NCBI GenBank assembly: GCA_019186985.1
Contig: JABARQ010000029.1
Coordinates: 1 to 56,272 of the forward strand
Length of the DNA: 56,272 bases
Direction of reading: 5' to 3'
Source: Prosthecobacter sp.
Lineage (GTDB): Bacteria; Verrucomicrobiota; Verrucomicrobiia; Verrucomicrobiales; Verrucomicrobiaceae
Shown: positions 17,911 to 26,397 of the stretch, in pieces
Layout: each line of letters begins with the position of its first letter
Position numbering within the stretch: position 1 is the first letter of the stretch
The notes under the pieces: model-generated
What the model saw: the letters and a program-made list of their open reading frames with translations, nothing else
Told to the model about the DNA's origin: nothing
Database searches by the model: none
Translations under genes and position numbers: made by a program

Positions 17911-18336
17911 ATGATCATCCGCCGCATGCTCTGGACCCTTGTCATTGTCGTCGCCGTCATCGGCATCTGGTATGCGTACGAGGGAAGCTGGGACCGGCAG
18001 CTCTTCAAGGCCGCGCCGGGCCGCGTGTGCGCCAACCTGAATGCTGATCAGGCCGATGCCTGGCTGCGCGGGCATCCGGAGACGCAGGTGCTGGATGTGC
18101 GTTCCAAGGGAGAGTTTGAAGGCGGGGCGCTGCCCGGCGCCGTGAACATCTCCATCGGTGATGCATCCTTTGATGAGAAACTGACCGCTCTCGACAAGGC
18201 GAAGCCCGTGCTCGTCTATTGCGCCGGCGGCTTCCGCAGCCGCAAGGCCGTCGCCAGGCTCAAGGAGCTCGGCTTTGAAAACATCCAGCACATCCACCGC
18301 GGCTACATGTCGTGGAGGCCGGACACTCAACCATGA
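17911..18336 (+). CDS. Membrane-anchored rhodanese-like sulfurtransferase
   Basis: 141 residues. An N-terminal membrane anchor (LWTLVIVVAVIGIWYAY, residues 7-23) is followed by a single rhodanese domain: the strand VLDVRSKGEFEGGALPGAVNI and the active-site loop YCAGGFRS with the catalytic cysteine. Rhodaneses carry a cysteine persulfide and move sulfane sulfur; the anchor places the domain in the periplasm. It starts 24 bp after the ArsR gene in the same operon. Its stop codon overlaps the ATG of a broken small lipoprotein reading frame. With the exported DsrE protein downstream it suggests periplasmic sulfane-sulfur handling. Confidence 0.9.
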   Translation: MIIRRMLWTLVIVVAVIGIWYAYEGSWDRQLFKAAPGRVCANLNADQADAWLRGHPETQVLDVRSKGEFEGGALPGAVNISIGDASFDEKLTALDKAKPVLVYCAGGFRSRKAVARLKELGFENIQHIHRGYMSWRPDTQP

Positions 18337-18438
18337 AACGCCTGCTCCTCATCGCACTTCCGCCCCTTCGCGGCCTGTGGCGCATCACCCTTCCTGCCAG
18401 ATGAACCCCATGATGACGATGACGCGCCAGCATGGTAG
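18333..18438 (+). pseudogene. Frameshifted small lipoprotein remnant
   Basis: The ATG at 18333 overlaps the rhodanese stop (ATGA). The first frame reads MKRLLLIALPP and then stops at 18402 after 23 codons. Skipping one base in the C-rich run near 18364-18366 gives a continuation FAACGASPFLPDEP followed by an aspartate run and a TAG at 18436. The joined product would have a textbook lipobox (F-A-A-C) and a short acidic mature part. The TAG lies inside the following REP-like palindrome unit. This may be a decayed operon gene, a sequencing error, or chance; the lipobox makes chance less likely. Confidence 0.45.
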
Positions 18439-18461
18439 CCATCTTGCTCCGCAAGATGAGC
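18424..18461 (+). repeat. REP-like palindromic repeat, copy 1
   Basis: A GCGCCAGCA lead, TAGC, then a perfect hairpin CATCTTG-CTCCG-CAAGATG (18440-18458) followed by AGC. Two related copies lie at 56041-56080 and 56146-56177. It lies in the 240-bp space between the rhodanese and DsrE genes, inside an apparent operon. The rest of that space (18462-18576) shows no gene. Confidence 0.7.
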
Positions 18462-18576
18462 TGAGCGCGCTCGTCCGCTCTCAAAGCCTTCGCAATACGC
18501 AAACCCATCCCGCCGTGGAGCGAGAGGTCTGCTTTGCTTCGCCACATCGGCCATCAACCTGGATTGCGAACACTCC

Positions 18577-19059
18577 ATGACGCTCAAACACATCCTCCTC
18601 CCCCTCTTTGCCCTGACCCTGACCGCTGCCGAGCCGGAGGTCATTCCCATCCAGGTGCGTGAGAACCTGCGCATCGTGTATCAGGTGACCGATGACGCGC
18701 AGCATGAAGGCGTGAACAAAGGGCTGTTTTATGCCCGCAAGCTCATCAACACCTACCAGAAGCAGGGAATCGACCCGGGGCAGGTGCATCTGCATCTCGT
18801 CTACCACGGCACAGGCATCGCGGCGGTGGTGAATGACGAGGCACGGAAGCGTCTCGGCGTCGGAGCGGCCAATCCGAATGGCGGGATCCTTGCCGAGCTG
18901 GTCAGGCGGGGCGTGCAGGTCGAGCTGTGTGAGAACACCATGCAGCAAAAGGGCGTGAAGCCCACGGAGCTGATGCCCGGCGTGAAGCTTGTCGTCGGCG
19001 CCTTTCCGCGTCTGATCGACCTGCAGCTGCAAGGCTTCGCCTACATCAAGTTTGAGTAA
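18577..19059 (+). CDS. Exported DsrE-family protein
   Basis: 160 residues with a signal peptide (MTLKHILLPLFALTLTAA). The mature part has the DsrE/DsrF fold: strand LRIVYQVTDD, helix GLFYARKLINTYQKQG, strand VHLHLVYHGTG, then helix ILAELVRRG, strand VQVELCENTM with the family's cysteine, and a final VKLVVGAFPRLIDLQLQGFAYI. DsrE-family proteins bind or transfer sulfane sulfur through this cysteine; exported single-domain forms are common but poorly characterised. It follows the rhodanese and precedes an ABC exporter, so a periplasmic sulfur-relay or sensing role is plausible. Confidence 0.87.
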   Translation: MTLKHILLPLFALTLTAAEPEVIPIQVRENLRIVYQVTDDAQHEGVNKGLFYARKLINTYQKQGIDPGQVHLHLVYHGTGIAAVVNDEARKRLGVGAANPNGGILAELVRRGVQVELCENTMQQKGVKPTELMPGVKLVVGAFPRLIDLQLQGFAYIKFE

Positions 19060-19072
19060 CCATCACGACCGC

Positions 19073-19933
19073 ATGAAACACAACATCCTCGTTTTCCTGG
19101 CTTTCACCATGGCTGCCTCGGCGGCTGCGAGGGATGTGCTCGGCACGGGCACGCTGGAGGCGCGGGTGCGGACAGCGGTCAGCGCACGCATCCAGGAGCG
19201 GCTGGCGGAGGTGCTGGTGGACCAGGGGGACAAGGTGAAGAAGGGGCGGCTGCTTGCGAAGCTCGATGACGCTGAACTGCGGCGGCAGGTGGCGATTGCG
19301 GAGGCGTCGCTGGCGGCGGCGCAGCAGACCGCGCAGCGTGTGGAGGCGGATCTGGCGCGGTCGGAGGCCGTGCTGGCGCAGGCGCGGCTGGATGAAAAAA
19401 GGTTGAAGGGACTGCTGGCATCAAGTGCAGTTTCCCAGACTGATGCCGACAAGGCGGCGGAGGCCTTGAAGGTTGCCGAGGCGGATTTGAAACGCTCGAA
19501 CGCCGCCATTGCCGAGGCTCAGGGGCTGGTGCTCGTTGCGGACAAGACGCTGCTGCACCGTCAGGAGCAGCTCGCCTTTACCGAGATCACCGCGCCGTAT
19601 GATGGCCTCATCATCCGCCGGGACCGCGAGCCGGGCGAGATGCTGGTTCCTGGCGCATCGCTGATGGAGCTGATCTCGCTTGATGAGATGTGGATTCGCG
19701 CCTGGGTGGATGAGACGGAGATGCCCAAGCTCGCGCCGGGACAGAAGGCACGCGTCGTCTTCCGCTCGGAGCCGCAGAAAAACTACCCCGGTGTCGTTTC
19801 GAGGCTAGGTCTCGAGATGGATCGCGAGACGCGTGAGTTCATCGTCGATGTGCGTGTGGAGCAGCTCCCCGTGAACTGGGCGGTGGGCCAGCGGGCGGAG
19901 GTTTACATACAGGTCGATCCCGCCGGGCTATGA
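19073..19933 (+). CDS. HlyD/RND-type periplasmic adaptor subunit
   Basis: 286 residues from ATG 19073, with the signal peptide MKHNILVFLAFTMAASAAA. The order is typical of membrane-fusion proteins: a lipoyl half (GTLEARVRTAVSARIQ ... VLVDQGDKVKKGRLLAKLDD), a long alanine-rich coiled-coil hairpin (about 70-160), a second lipoyl half (ITAPYDGLIIRRDREPGEML) and a beta-barrel (MWIRAWVDETEMPKLAPGQ). It links an inner-membrane transporter to the outer envelope. Its stop overlaps the start of the ABC permease, so the three export genes are translationally coupled. No outer-membrane factor gene is present nearby. Confidence 0.92.
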   Translation: MKHNILVFLAFTMAASAAARDVLGTGTLEARVRTAVSARIQERLAEVLVDQGDKVKKGRLLAKLDDAELRRQVAIAEASLAAAQQTAQRVEADLARSEAVLAQARLDEKRLKGLLASSAVSQTDADKAAEALKVAEADLKRSNAAIAEAQGLVLVADKTLLHRQEQLAFTEITAPYDGLIIRRDREPGEMLVPGASLMELISLDEMWIRAWVDETEMPKLAPGQKARVVFRSEPQKNYPGVVSRLGLEMDRETREFIVDVRVEQLPVNWAVGQRAEVYIQVDPAGL

Positions 19934-21144
19934 ACCTCGCCGTGCGTGACATCCGCCACAATGCGGGCCGTTTCATCTTCACCACGCTCGGCATCGGGCT
20001 GCTGCTGATGATCGTGCTGGGCATGGGCGGCATCTATCGCGGACTCATTTATGAAGCCACGCTGCTGGTGGACCGCATCGGCGCGGATTTGTGGATCGTG
20101 CAAGGCGGTACGCGGGGCCCCTTTGCGGAGATGTCGCGTGTGTCGGCGAGCCTGGAGGATCGGGCACGCGCCGTGCCCGGAGTGGCCTCGGCGCGGCGTT
20201 TTGTCTCGCATACCATCCAGCGTGAGCATCGTGGCAAGCCGCTGCGCATCGTCGTTGAGGGCCTTTCCTGGCCGGAGGACCGCGGCGGATGGATTCCGCT
20301 CATTGCAGGTCGCAGCATCGAGCGGGCGCACTTTGAAATGATCGCCGATGCCTCGCTCGGCATGGCTTTGGGCGAATGCATCGAGCTTGGGAAGGACGTT
20401 TACGAAGTCGTCGGCCTGACGCGCGGCCTTGTCGGTTCGAGCGGCGACGGGCTGGCGTTTTTCACCGTGAGCGACGCGATGACGATTCAGTTCGACGTGC
20501 CCGGCGAGGCCGTTCGGCTGGAGCGCGAGGCCCGCCGCGAGCGTGTGGCCGCCAGCGACCTCGGGCGCATGCAGCCGGAGTTTTTGGAGCGAGCCTCCGG
20601 GCTTTCCAGCGCCATCCCCGCGCTGGCTATGCCGCAGGTCAGCGCCGTGCTCGTCACGCTCGCCCCGGGGGCGGACATCGACGCCGTGCGCACTACCTTC
20701 GGCAACTGGCCTGACATCACCGTCTATTCCACGCAGCAGCAAAAAGACCTGCTGCTCTCCGGCATGGTGGACAAGGCCAGGCGGCAGCTCGGTCTCTTCC
20801 GTGTTCTGCTCATCCTCATCTCCACCATCATCATCGCGCTCATCATCTACACGCTCACGCTCGACAAGGTGCGCGACATTGCCCTGCTGAAGCTCATCGG
20901 AGCCCGCAACGGCGTCATCGCGGGCCTCATTCTCCAGCAGGCGCTGCTCATGGGCGCGGCGGGCTACCTCATCGCTTGGGGGCTGGGGCGCTTCGCCTTT
21001 CCTCACTTCCCGCGGCTGGTCATCGTCGAACGGGCGGATCTCGTTTCCCTCGCCGTCATCGTCGTGGGCATCTCCACCGCCTCCAGCCTGCTCGGCATCT
21101 GGAAGGCCATGCGCGTAGAGCCCAACACCGTCCTCGCCGCATGA
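19930..21144 (+). CDS. ABC transporter permease, FtsX/MacB-like (DevC type)
   Basis: 404 residues. There is one transmembrane helix near the N-terminus (FIFTTLGIGLLLMIVLGMGG), a large extracytoplasmic domain (about 40-285) and three C-terminal helices starting LLILISTIIIALIIYTLTL. The cytoplasmic loop DIALLKLIGARNGVI is the coupling motif of the FtsX family. Such permeases usually act as mechanotransmitters with a LolD/MacB-like ATPase and an adaptor, exporting substrates from the periplasm rather than across the inner membrane. It overlaps the adaptor by 4 bp upstream and the ATPase by ATGA downstream. Confidence 0.92.
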   Translation: MNLAVRDIRHNAGRFIFTTLGIGLLLMIVLGMGGIYRGLIYEATLLVDRIGADLWIVQGGTRGPFAEMSRVSASLEDRARAVPGVASARRFVSHTIQREHRGKPLRIVVEGLSWPEDRGGWIPLIAGRSIERAHFEMIADASLGMALGECIELGKDVYEVVGLTRGLVGSSGDGLAFFTVSDAMTIQFDVPGEAVRLEREARRERVAASDLGRMQPEFLERASGLSSAIPALAMPQVSAVLVTLAPGADIDAVRTTFGNWPDITVYSTQQQKDLLLSGMVDKARRQLGLFRVLLILISTIIIALIIYTLTLDKVRDIALLKLIGARNGVIAGLILQQALLMGAAGYLIAWGLGRFAFPHFPRLVIVERADLVSLAVIVVGISTASSLLGIWKAMRVEPNTVLAA

Positions 21145-21842
21145 GCACGCCCGCCGTCGAAGTCCAGAACCTGCGCAAGGCGTACGGCAGCGGCCGCACC
21201 GAGGTCATTGCCGTGCGCGATGCCTCGCTCACCCTCGCTCGCGGCGAGGTCGTGGGCCTGCTCGGTCCCAGCGGCAGCGGAAAATCCACGCTGCTCACGG
21301 CCATGGCCCTGATCAATCCTCCCACCTGCGGCCGCGTCATCATCGACGGCACGCCCGTGCTCGAAGGGCCGAAGGCGCTCGTTGATCTGCGCGCCTTCCG
21401 CCGCCGCCATCTCGGCTTTGTGTTTCAAAAGGCGAACCTGATCCCCTTCCTCACCGCGTTGGAAAACGTGCAGATCGCCCTTGAAGTGAATGATGCCTCG
21501 CCCCGAGATGCCAGGCGGCGTGCGATGGAGCTGCTCGACTACCTCGATGTCGGCCCACGGGCACACAATCTGCCCGTCGCGCTTTCCGGAGGCGAGCAGC
21601 AGCGTGTCGCCGTGGCCCGCGCGCTTGCCAACGAGCCCGGCCTCATCCTCGCCGACGAGCCCACTGCCGCGCTTGACAGTCAGCGCGGACGCCAGGTGAT
21701 GGAGCTGTTTGCCAAGGTGGCCCACGAGCGGAATGCCGGCGTGCTGGTCGTCACTCACGACCATCGAACACTGGATGTCTTCGACCGGATCCTCGAAATG
21801 GAGGACGGCCGGCTTGTGGAGCGTGCCAGGCGTCTGGCATGA
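21141..21842 (+). CDS. ABC transporter ATP-binding protein, MacB/LolD type
   Basis: 233 residues from ATG 21141, which overlaps the permease stop as ATGA. Walker [11 protein letters not shown]-loop [17 protein letters not shown], signature [15 protein letters not shown], Walker [13 protein letters not shown] and the switch histidine in VVTHDHR are all intact. Length and motifs match the MacB/LolD/DevA ATPase group. It powers the permease next door. It is the last gene of the ArsR-headed cluster; a 108-bp gap separates it from the next gene. Confidence 0.94.
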   Translation: MSTPAVEVQNLRKAYGSGRTEVIAVRDASLTLARGEVVGLLGPSGSGKSTLLTAMALINPPTCGRVIIDGTPVLEGPKALVDLRAFRRRHLGFVFQKANLIPFLTALENVQIALEVNDASPRDARRRAMELLDYLDVGPRAHNLPVALSGGEQQRVAVARALANEPGLILADEPTAALDSQRGRQVMELFAKVAHERNAGVLVVTHDHRTLDVFDRILEMEDGRLVERARRLA

Positions 21843-21950
21843 AAGTCCTGGGGAAGGTGGTGTCTTTTGACGGCGCTCCCTGCCCCACAGGCCCGCCGCC
21901 GCGGTTCTTCCCGCAGGAAAGACGGCTCCTGAAGCGTATGGATGGCTGCC

Positions 21951-22634
21951 ATGCCCAAGACCATCCTCGCCCTCGGCGCCCACTACGACGACTGCCCCTT
22001 CGGCCTGCCCGGAACGCTTCTGAAGGCGGTGCGCCAGCATCACCGGGTGGTGATTCTCAGCCTGATCGGCGACTACACGAACTGGCCGCCGGTGCGCGGA
22101 CGCGAGGAGGCGCTGAAGCAGAAGACCGTCGACATGGCCCGCGAGCGTGGGATCGAGATGCGGTTCCTTCCTTATGCATCCATGAGCTTCGAGGCCACCC
22201 TGGAGGCCAAGCGTGCGGTGGCGGAGGTGGTGGCGGAGGTTCAGCCGGACACGGCGTTCATGCTCTGGCCGCGCGACCGGCATCCCGATCATGAAGCCGC
22301 CAGCGCCATCTGCCATGCCGCGCTTTATCAGCCCGCGCGATTGTTAGGCCGCGACCAGGTGCGCAGCCCGGGCGAGGTCTACTGGTATGACAACGGCCCG
22401 GGCCACACCATCGACTTCACGCCCGACACCTATTTTGACGTCACGGACGAATGGCCCGCCGTGGTGGAGTGGCTGGGCGGGCTGATGGCGTTCATGAGAA
22501 ACGGCCCCTTTGACCCGCAGAAGGACGCGGCGGTGGAGACCAAGACCGTGCTGTCGCGCTACCGCGGCCTGGCCAGCGGCGTGAAGTATGCCGAGGCGGT
22601 GCGTGCGGTCCGCCCGATGGCGCGCGAGTGGTAA
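21951..22634 (+). CDS. PIG-L / LmbE-family deacetylase
   Basis: 227 residues from MPKTILALGAHYDD; an ATG three codons upstream is equally open. The zinc motif AHYDD near the N-terminus (usual form AHPDD) and the later RHPDHEAAS supply the metal ligands. These enzymes remove N-acetyl groups from sugars such as GlcNAc conjugates. There is no signal peptide, so the enzyme should be cytoplasmic. The proline of the usual HPDD is tyrosine here, a known variation in position but not in the metal ligands. It is followed 54 bp later by an unrelated ABC operon, so it may be monocistronic. Confidence 0.9.
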   Translation: MPKTILALGAHYDDCPFGLPGTLLKAVRQHHRVVILSLIGDYTNWPPVRGREEALKQKTVDMARERGIEMRFLPYASMSFEATLEAKRAVAEVVAEVQPDTAFMLWPRDRHPDHEAASAICHAALYQPARLLGRDQVRSPGEVYWYDNGPGHTIDFTPDTYFDVTDEWPAVVEWLGGLMAFMRNGPFDPQKDAAVETKTVLSRYRGLASGVKYAEAVRAVRPMAREW

Positions 22635-22688
22635 GAAAAAGCGTCCTGTATTGACACTGCGCCGCCGCCTCCCTTCATTCGGCCGAGC

Positions 22689-23552
22689 ATGTCCGCCGAA
22701 TCCCCCCAGCCTCCCGCCGTGACCGTGGAAAACCTGACGAAGGTTTTCAAGGCCGGGCTTGGCAAGGCCGCCTTCACGGCGGTGCGCGACCTGTCGCTGA
22801 CGGTGAATGACGGCGAGGTCTACGGGCTGATCGGGCCCAACGGCTGCGGCAAGTCGACCACGATGAAGGCCATCCTGGGCCTCGTCACCCCCACCAGCGG
22901 ACGGACGGCGGTCTTTGGCCGGCCGAGCACCCGGGTGGAAAGCCGGAGTGAAGTCGGCTTCCTGCCGGAGAACCCCTATTTTTACAAGCACCTCAACGGC
23001 CTGGAGACGCTGCTTTTCTACGGGAGGCTGTGCAGCATGAGCGGGAAGGAGCTGAAGGACCGGGCGCGTGAAATGCTGGCGCTCACCGGGCTGGAGGACG
23101 CGGCGGACCGGCGTGTGGCGGGCTATTCGAAGGGCATGCTCCAGCGACTCGGCCTGGCGCAGGCCCTGCTGCATCGTCCGCGCCTGGTGGTGCTTGATGA
23201 ACCGACGGCCGGCGTGGATCCTGCGGGCTCCAGAAAGATCCGTGACCTCATCCTGGGATTCAAGGAGCAGGGCATCACGGTGCTCGTCACCAGCCATCTT
23301 CTGGAGCAGATGCAGGAGGTTTGTGATCGTGTGGGCATCATGGCCCACGGCCGCATGGTGCGGGAAGGACGTCTTGATGAACTCATCGCCGTGGAGAACG
23401 AGACCGAGCTGGTGCTTGCCGACGCCAGCCCCGAACTGCTCGCCGAAATCCGGGCCCTGGTGGAATCGCGTGGTCACGGGGCCAGGGTGGTTCGCAGCGG
23501 CCATCCGCGCACCACGCTGGAGAAGCTCTTCCTGGAAGTGGCTGATCAATAA
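22689..23552 (+). CDS. ABC transporter ATP-binding protein (ABC-2 exporter, CcmA/NatA type)
   Basis: 287 residues. Walker A GPNGCGKST, the sequence GFLPENPYFYKHLNG, the signature YSKGMLQRLGLAQALL (YSKGM in place of LSGG, usual in this group), Walker B LVVLDEPTAGVDP and H-loop VLVTSHLLEQ are present. A C-terminal extension of about 60 residues resembles that of gliding/NatA-like ATPases. It forms an operon with the permease (11 bp on) and a TPR-like membrane protein. A perfect TTGACA at 22649 with a poor TTCATT hexamer lies just upstream; I treat that promoter as uncertain. Confidence 0.93.
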   Translation: MSAESPQPPAVTVENLTKVFKAGLGKAAFTAVRDLSLTVNDGEVYGLIGPNGCGKSTTMKAILGLVTPTSGRTAVFGRPSTRVESRSEVGFLPENPYFYKHLNGLETLLFYGRLCSMSGKELKDRAREMLALTGLEDAADRRVAGYSKGMLQRLGLAQALLHRPRLVVLDEPTAGVDPAGSRKIRDLILGFKEQGITVLVTSHLLEQMQEVCDRVGIMAHGRMVREGRLDELIAVENETELVLADASPELLAEIRALVESRGHGARVVRSGHPRTTLEKLFLEVADQ

Positions 23553-23563
23553 CTCCCCCCGAC

Positions 23564-24445
23564 ATGTCCGCCTCCTTTTCCCTCCCACGCATCCGGACCC
23601 TGGCCATGGCCACGGTCACCCAGCTGCTGCGCATGAAGATCATGGCATTCCTGCTGGTCTTCTGCGTCATCGTCGTTGCCGCCGGCTTCGCCTTTCCTGT
23701 GATGAACCCGGAGCAGCAGCTCAAGCTGCTGAAGGATGTCTCGCTGGGGGCGCTGCAGCTCTTCAGCATCGTCATCGCGGTGTGCGCCACCGCCCTGCTG
23801 CTGCCGCGCGACCTGGAGGACCGCACGCTCTACACCATCCTGGCCAAGCCGGTGCCGCGTCATGAGTACCTGCTGGGCAAGCTGCTCGGCGTGCTCATCC
23901 TCATCGGCGCCGGGCTGGTGCTGATGGACATCGCCTTCAGCGGCGTGCTCTGGCTGCGGCAGAGCCTCGTGCTGGCCCAGTCGGTGGCGGCGCTGCAGCA
24001 GGAGGGCACGGCCACGCCGGAGGCTGTCGCCCAGTTGAAGGAGTTCGTCGGCAGGCAGGGCCTCACCTGGAACCTGCACCTCGGGGTGGTGGCGATCTTC
24101 TTCAAGGCGGCGGTCGTCACGGCCCTGACGCTCATGATCTCCTGCTTCGCCAGCAGCACGCTGTTCACCATCATCATCGCCTTCCTTGTCACCATCCTCG
24201 GCCACGGCCAGGGGCTGATCCGCGACTATTTCCTGACGGGGCATGCCGGTGTGGTGAAGAAGCTGCTGTCAGCCCTGCTGGCGGTCGTCACTCCGGACAT
24301 GGGCGTCTTTGACGTCGTCGACAACGTCATCAACGGCGAGACGGTGACCCCCGGCGCCTTCGGCTTCATGGCCGCCATCGCCTGCACCTACCTGGCGGGC
24401 TACGCCGTGGTGTCGCATCTTTTGTTCGTCGAGAAGGAGCTCTGA
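23564..24445 (+). CDS. ABC-2-type transporter permease
   Basis: 293 residues, six likely transmembrane segments: about 25-48 (IMAFLLVFCVIVVAAGFAF), 62-83 (GALQLFSIVIAVCATALLL), 103-125 (LLGVLILIGAGLVLMDIAF), about 165-190, about 195-220 (TLFTIIIAFLVTILG) and a final one near 270-285. The loop LPRDLEDRTLYTILAKPVPRHEYLLGK after the second segment is the characteristic coupling loop of ABC-2 permeases related to GldF/NosY. It works with the preceding ATPase to export an unknown substrate. The gene order ATPase, permease, TPR-like protein suggests one complex. Confidence 0.88.
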   Translation: MSASFSLPRIRTLAMATVTQLLRMKIMAFLLVFCVIVVAAGFAFPVMNPEQQLKLLKDVSLGALQLFSIVIAVCATALLLPRDLEDRTLYTILAKPVPRHEYLLGKLLGVLILIGAGLVLMDIAFSGVLWLRQSLVLAQSVAALQQEGTATPEAVAQLKEFVGRQGLTWNLHLGVVAIFFKAAVVTALTLMISCFASSTLFTIIIAFLVTILGHGQGLIRDYFLTGHAGVVKKLLSALLAVVTPDMGVFDVVDNVINGETVTPGAFGFMAAIACTYLAGYAVVSHLLFVEKEL

Positions 24446-24452
24446 CCCCGGC

Positions 24453-25247
24453 ATGAAACGCTCCCTCCAGGCCCTGGCCGTCCTGCTGCTGCTCGGCATC
24501 GCCAAGATGCCGCTGGAGCAGGCGGCCACGCGTGAGTTCCGTGCCACGGGCCTGCTGAGCGAGCCGATGGACCTGGGCATGCGTGAAAACCTGAGCCAGA
24601 TGGGCTTCGCCGCAGCGCTGGGCGGGCTGCGGTCGCTGGTGGCCACGATCACCTACCTCCAGGCCTACCATGAGTGGGAGAACGTGAACTGGGCGAAGGT
24701 GGACAGCCTGCTCCAGCTCACCACCAGCCTGCAGCCCGGCTATGCCAACTACTGGGATGACGCCTCCTGGCAGATGGCCTACAACGCCGCCTCTTATTAC
24801 CTGTATGATGAAAAGCTCCAGCCCATGGTCCGCGGCAGGCTTTACGAGGAGCATGTGCGGCGTGGCATCGCGATCCTGAAGGAAGGCCTGCGGTATCTGC
24901 CGGATGAAGCGCGCCTCTGGAACTCGCTCGCGGAGATCTACGAGCGCCGCTCCCACGAGCCCGAGCTGGCGGCGCAGGCCTACCTGGAAGTGTTTCGGAT
25001 CAGCAGGAACAACCGCTACCGGCGCTTTGCGGCCTACCAGTATGCGCAGAGCGCGAGGCCGGAGTTCTGGAGCAAGGCCTATGACATTCTGCACGAGGCC
25101 TACCAGGATCCCCGGCAGCGGACACCCAGCCTGATCGACACGCTCAAGACGCTGGAGGACAAGCTGGGCATCCCCACGATGAAGCGCATCCCGGACGCCC
25201 GTCGTTCCATGGAAGTCGCGCCGACGGAGCTGGGTCCGATCCGTTAG
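24453..25247 (+). CDS. Membrane-anchored TPR-like protein, partner of the ABC-2 exporter
   Basis: 264 residues, starting 7 bp after the permease. It has an N-terminal hydrophobic segment (LQALAVLLLLGIAKM) that may be an anchor or signal peptide. The body is all-helical, with TPR-like pairs around 145-205 (ARLWNSLAEIYERRSHEPELA, AYLEVFRISRN). Aromatic residues in YLQAYHEWENVNW and YANYWDDASWQMAYN resemble membrane-bound TPR proteins often linked to ABC-2 genes in Verrucomicrobiota and Planctomycetota, though I know no defined function. Its stop overlaps the convergent acyltransferase stop by 4 bp. Confidence 0.7.
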   Translation: MKRSLQALAVLLLLGIAKMPLEQAATREFRATGLLSEPMDLGMRENLSQMGFAAALGGLRSLVATITYLQAYHEWENVNWAKVDSLLQLTTSLQPGYANYWDDASWQMAYNAASYYLYDEKLQPMVRGRLYEEHVRRGIAILKEGLRYLPDEARLWNSLAEIYERRSHEPELAAQAYLEVFRISRNNRYRRFAAYQYAQSARPEFWSKAYDILHEAYQDPRQRTPSLIDTLKTLEDKLGIPTMKRIPDARRSMEVAPTELGPIR

Positions 25248-25876
25248 GCGTCCTTCCGCAGCGTCTGCTCCAGGCTGGCGCGGCAGGCCTCGAACTCCTC
25301 CTCGCCCAGGCGGCGGGGAACGGTCATGGGAGGTTCAAAGATGACCCGGACTGTTGAGAAGGGCAGGGGCAGGAGGAACTGGTCCCAGGTCCTGAAACGC
25401 AGCGCCCGGGAGTAAAGCACGCGCACCGGAACGATGGTGCCGCCGGTGAGCTGGGCGAGCTTGATGATGCCGGGCTGGATCTGGTAGATCGGACCGCGCG
25501 GCCCGTCCGGCGTGATGCCGACATCACGTCCTTCGCCGACCTTCTCCGCCAGCATGATCAGGGCGCCCAGGCCCTTCTGCGGCTTCGAGCTGGAGCCGCG
25601 CGCGGCTTCAAAGCCGAACTGGGCGCAGGCGTCGGCGATGATCTGGCCGTCGCCGCTCGGGCTGCTGAGGATGGCGCCCGGGATGTGGGCGAACCACTGC
25701 TCATGAACATAAGGAATGACAAACATCCGGTTATGCCAGAAGGCCCAGATCCAGCCTTTGCGGCCGGTGTCGAAGGCCCCGGCCCTGTCCTCCACCTCGA
25801 AGCGCAGGGTCGCCCCGACGCCCCGGATGAGCCAGGAGACGATCCTGCCCAGGTTCTTGATGCGTATCTTGGCCAT
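25244..25876 (-). CDS. Lysophospholipid acyltransferase family protein (DUF374)
   Basis: 210 residues. WAFWHNRMFVIPYVH carries the H-x(3-4) element used in place of HxxxxD in this family, followed by SSPSGDGQIIADACAQFGF and the DGPRGPIYQIQPGIIKLAQLTGGTIVPV block, which is diagnostic of DUF374. These enzymes resemble KDO-lipid-A and glycerolipid acyltransferases and transfer acyl chains at the inner membrane. It lies 30 bp downstream of a Fur-family gene on the same strand and may be cotranscribed with it. It converges with the TPR-like gene with a 4-bp stop overlap. Confidence 0.88.
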   Translation of the reverse strand: MAKIRIKNLGRIVSWLIRGVGATLRFEVEDRAGAFDTGRKGWIWAFWHNRMFVIPYVHEQWFAHIPGAILSSPSGDGQIIADACAQFGFEAARGSSSKPQKGLGALIMLAEKVGEGRDVGITPDGPRGPIYQIQPGIIKLAQLTGGTIVPVRVLYSRALRFRTWDQFLLPLPFSTVRVIFEPPMTVPRRLGEEEFEACRASLEQTLRKDA

Positions 25877-25906
25877 GCTCTTCTGCGTCGGTCGGGCTCG
25901 GTGGTT

Positions 25907-26395
25907 TCAGGAGGCGGCGGTTTCGGCGCATTCGGGGCACTGGCCGTAGAACTCCAGCTCATGATAGATCCTCTTGAAGCCGGAGTTTCTGGCTATGGTC
26001 TTCTCCAGGGCCTGCACGGGGCAGGCGACGTCCAGCCGCTCGATGCGGCCGCAGTCGTTGCAGATGAGGTAGTCGTGGTGCTCGCCAGGCAGGTTGATGA
26101 TGTAGTAGGCGGCACGGTCATGAAGGCCGAGGCGGCGGATGAGGCCGTGCTGCTCCAGCTTGACCAGCAGCCGGTAGACCGTGGCGCGGTCGGCTTCGCT
26201 GACGAGGTCCTCGGACTCGGCGATGTCACCCAGGGTGAGCGGCTGGCAGGCATGGATCAGGATGGAGAGGACGTCGCCGAGGGCCTTGGTGCGCCTCAGC
26301 CCGGCATCACGGGCACGCTCCAGCGATTCGGCCAGCAGCCTGCCCGGCTCCGGCCTGCGGCACCCTTCGTGGTGGTGATGATGATGTTTGCCCAT
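25907..26395 (-). CDS. Fur-family metalloregulator with natural N-terminal hexahistidine
   Basis: 162 residues. It begins M-G-K and then six histidines before E-G-C, an extension absent from typical Fur proteins. The winged helix follows (LTLGDIAESEDLVSEADRATVYRLLVKLEQHGLI) and the dimer domain has HHDYLICNDCG and a final CPEC, the two CxxC pairs of the structural zinc site. The sequence could fit Zur, Fur or PerR; which metal it senses cannot be read from the sequence, but a His-rich start suggests zinc, nickel or cobalt. An inverted repeat (26398-26419) lies just before its start codon, a likely autoregulatory site. Confidence 0.9.
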   Translation of the reverse strand: MGKHHHHHHEGCRRPEPGRLLAESLERARDAGLRRTKALGDVLSILIHACQPLTLGDIAESEDLVSEADRATVYRLLVKLEQHGLIRRLGLHDRAAYYIINLPGEHHDYLICNDCGRIERLDVACPVQALEKTIARNSGFKRIYHELEFYGQCPECAETAAS

Positions 26396-26397
26396 GA

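Noticed and set aside
22649..22677. TTGACA-17-TTCATT as promoter of the ABC-2 operon
   Set aside because: The -35 is perfect but the -10 matches only three of six, so it is not listed as a feature.
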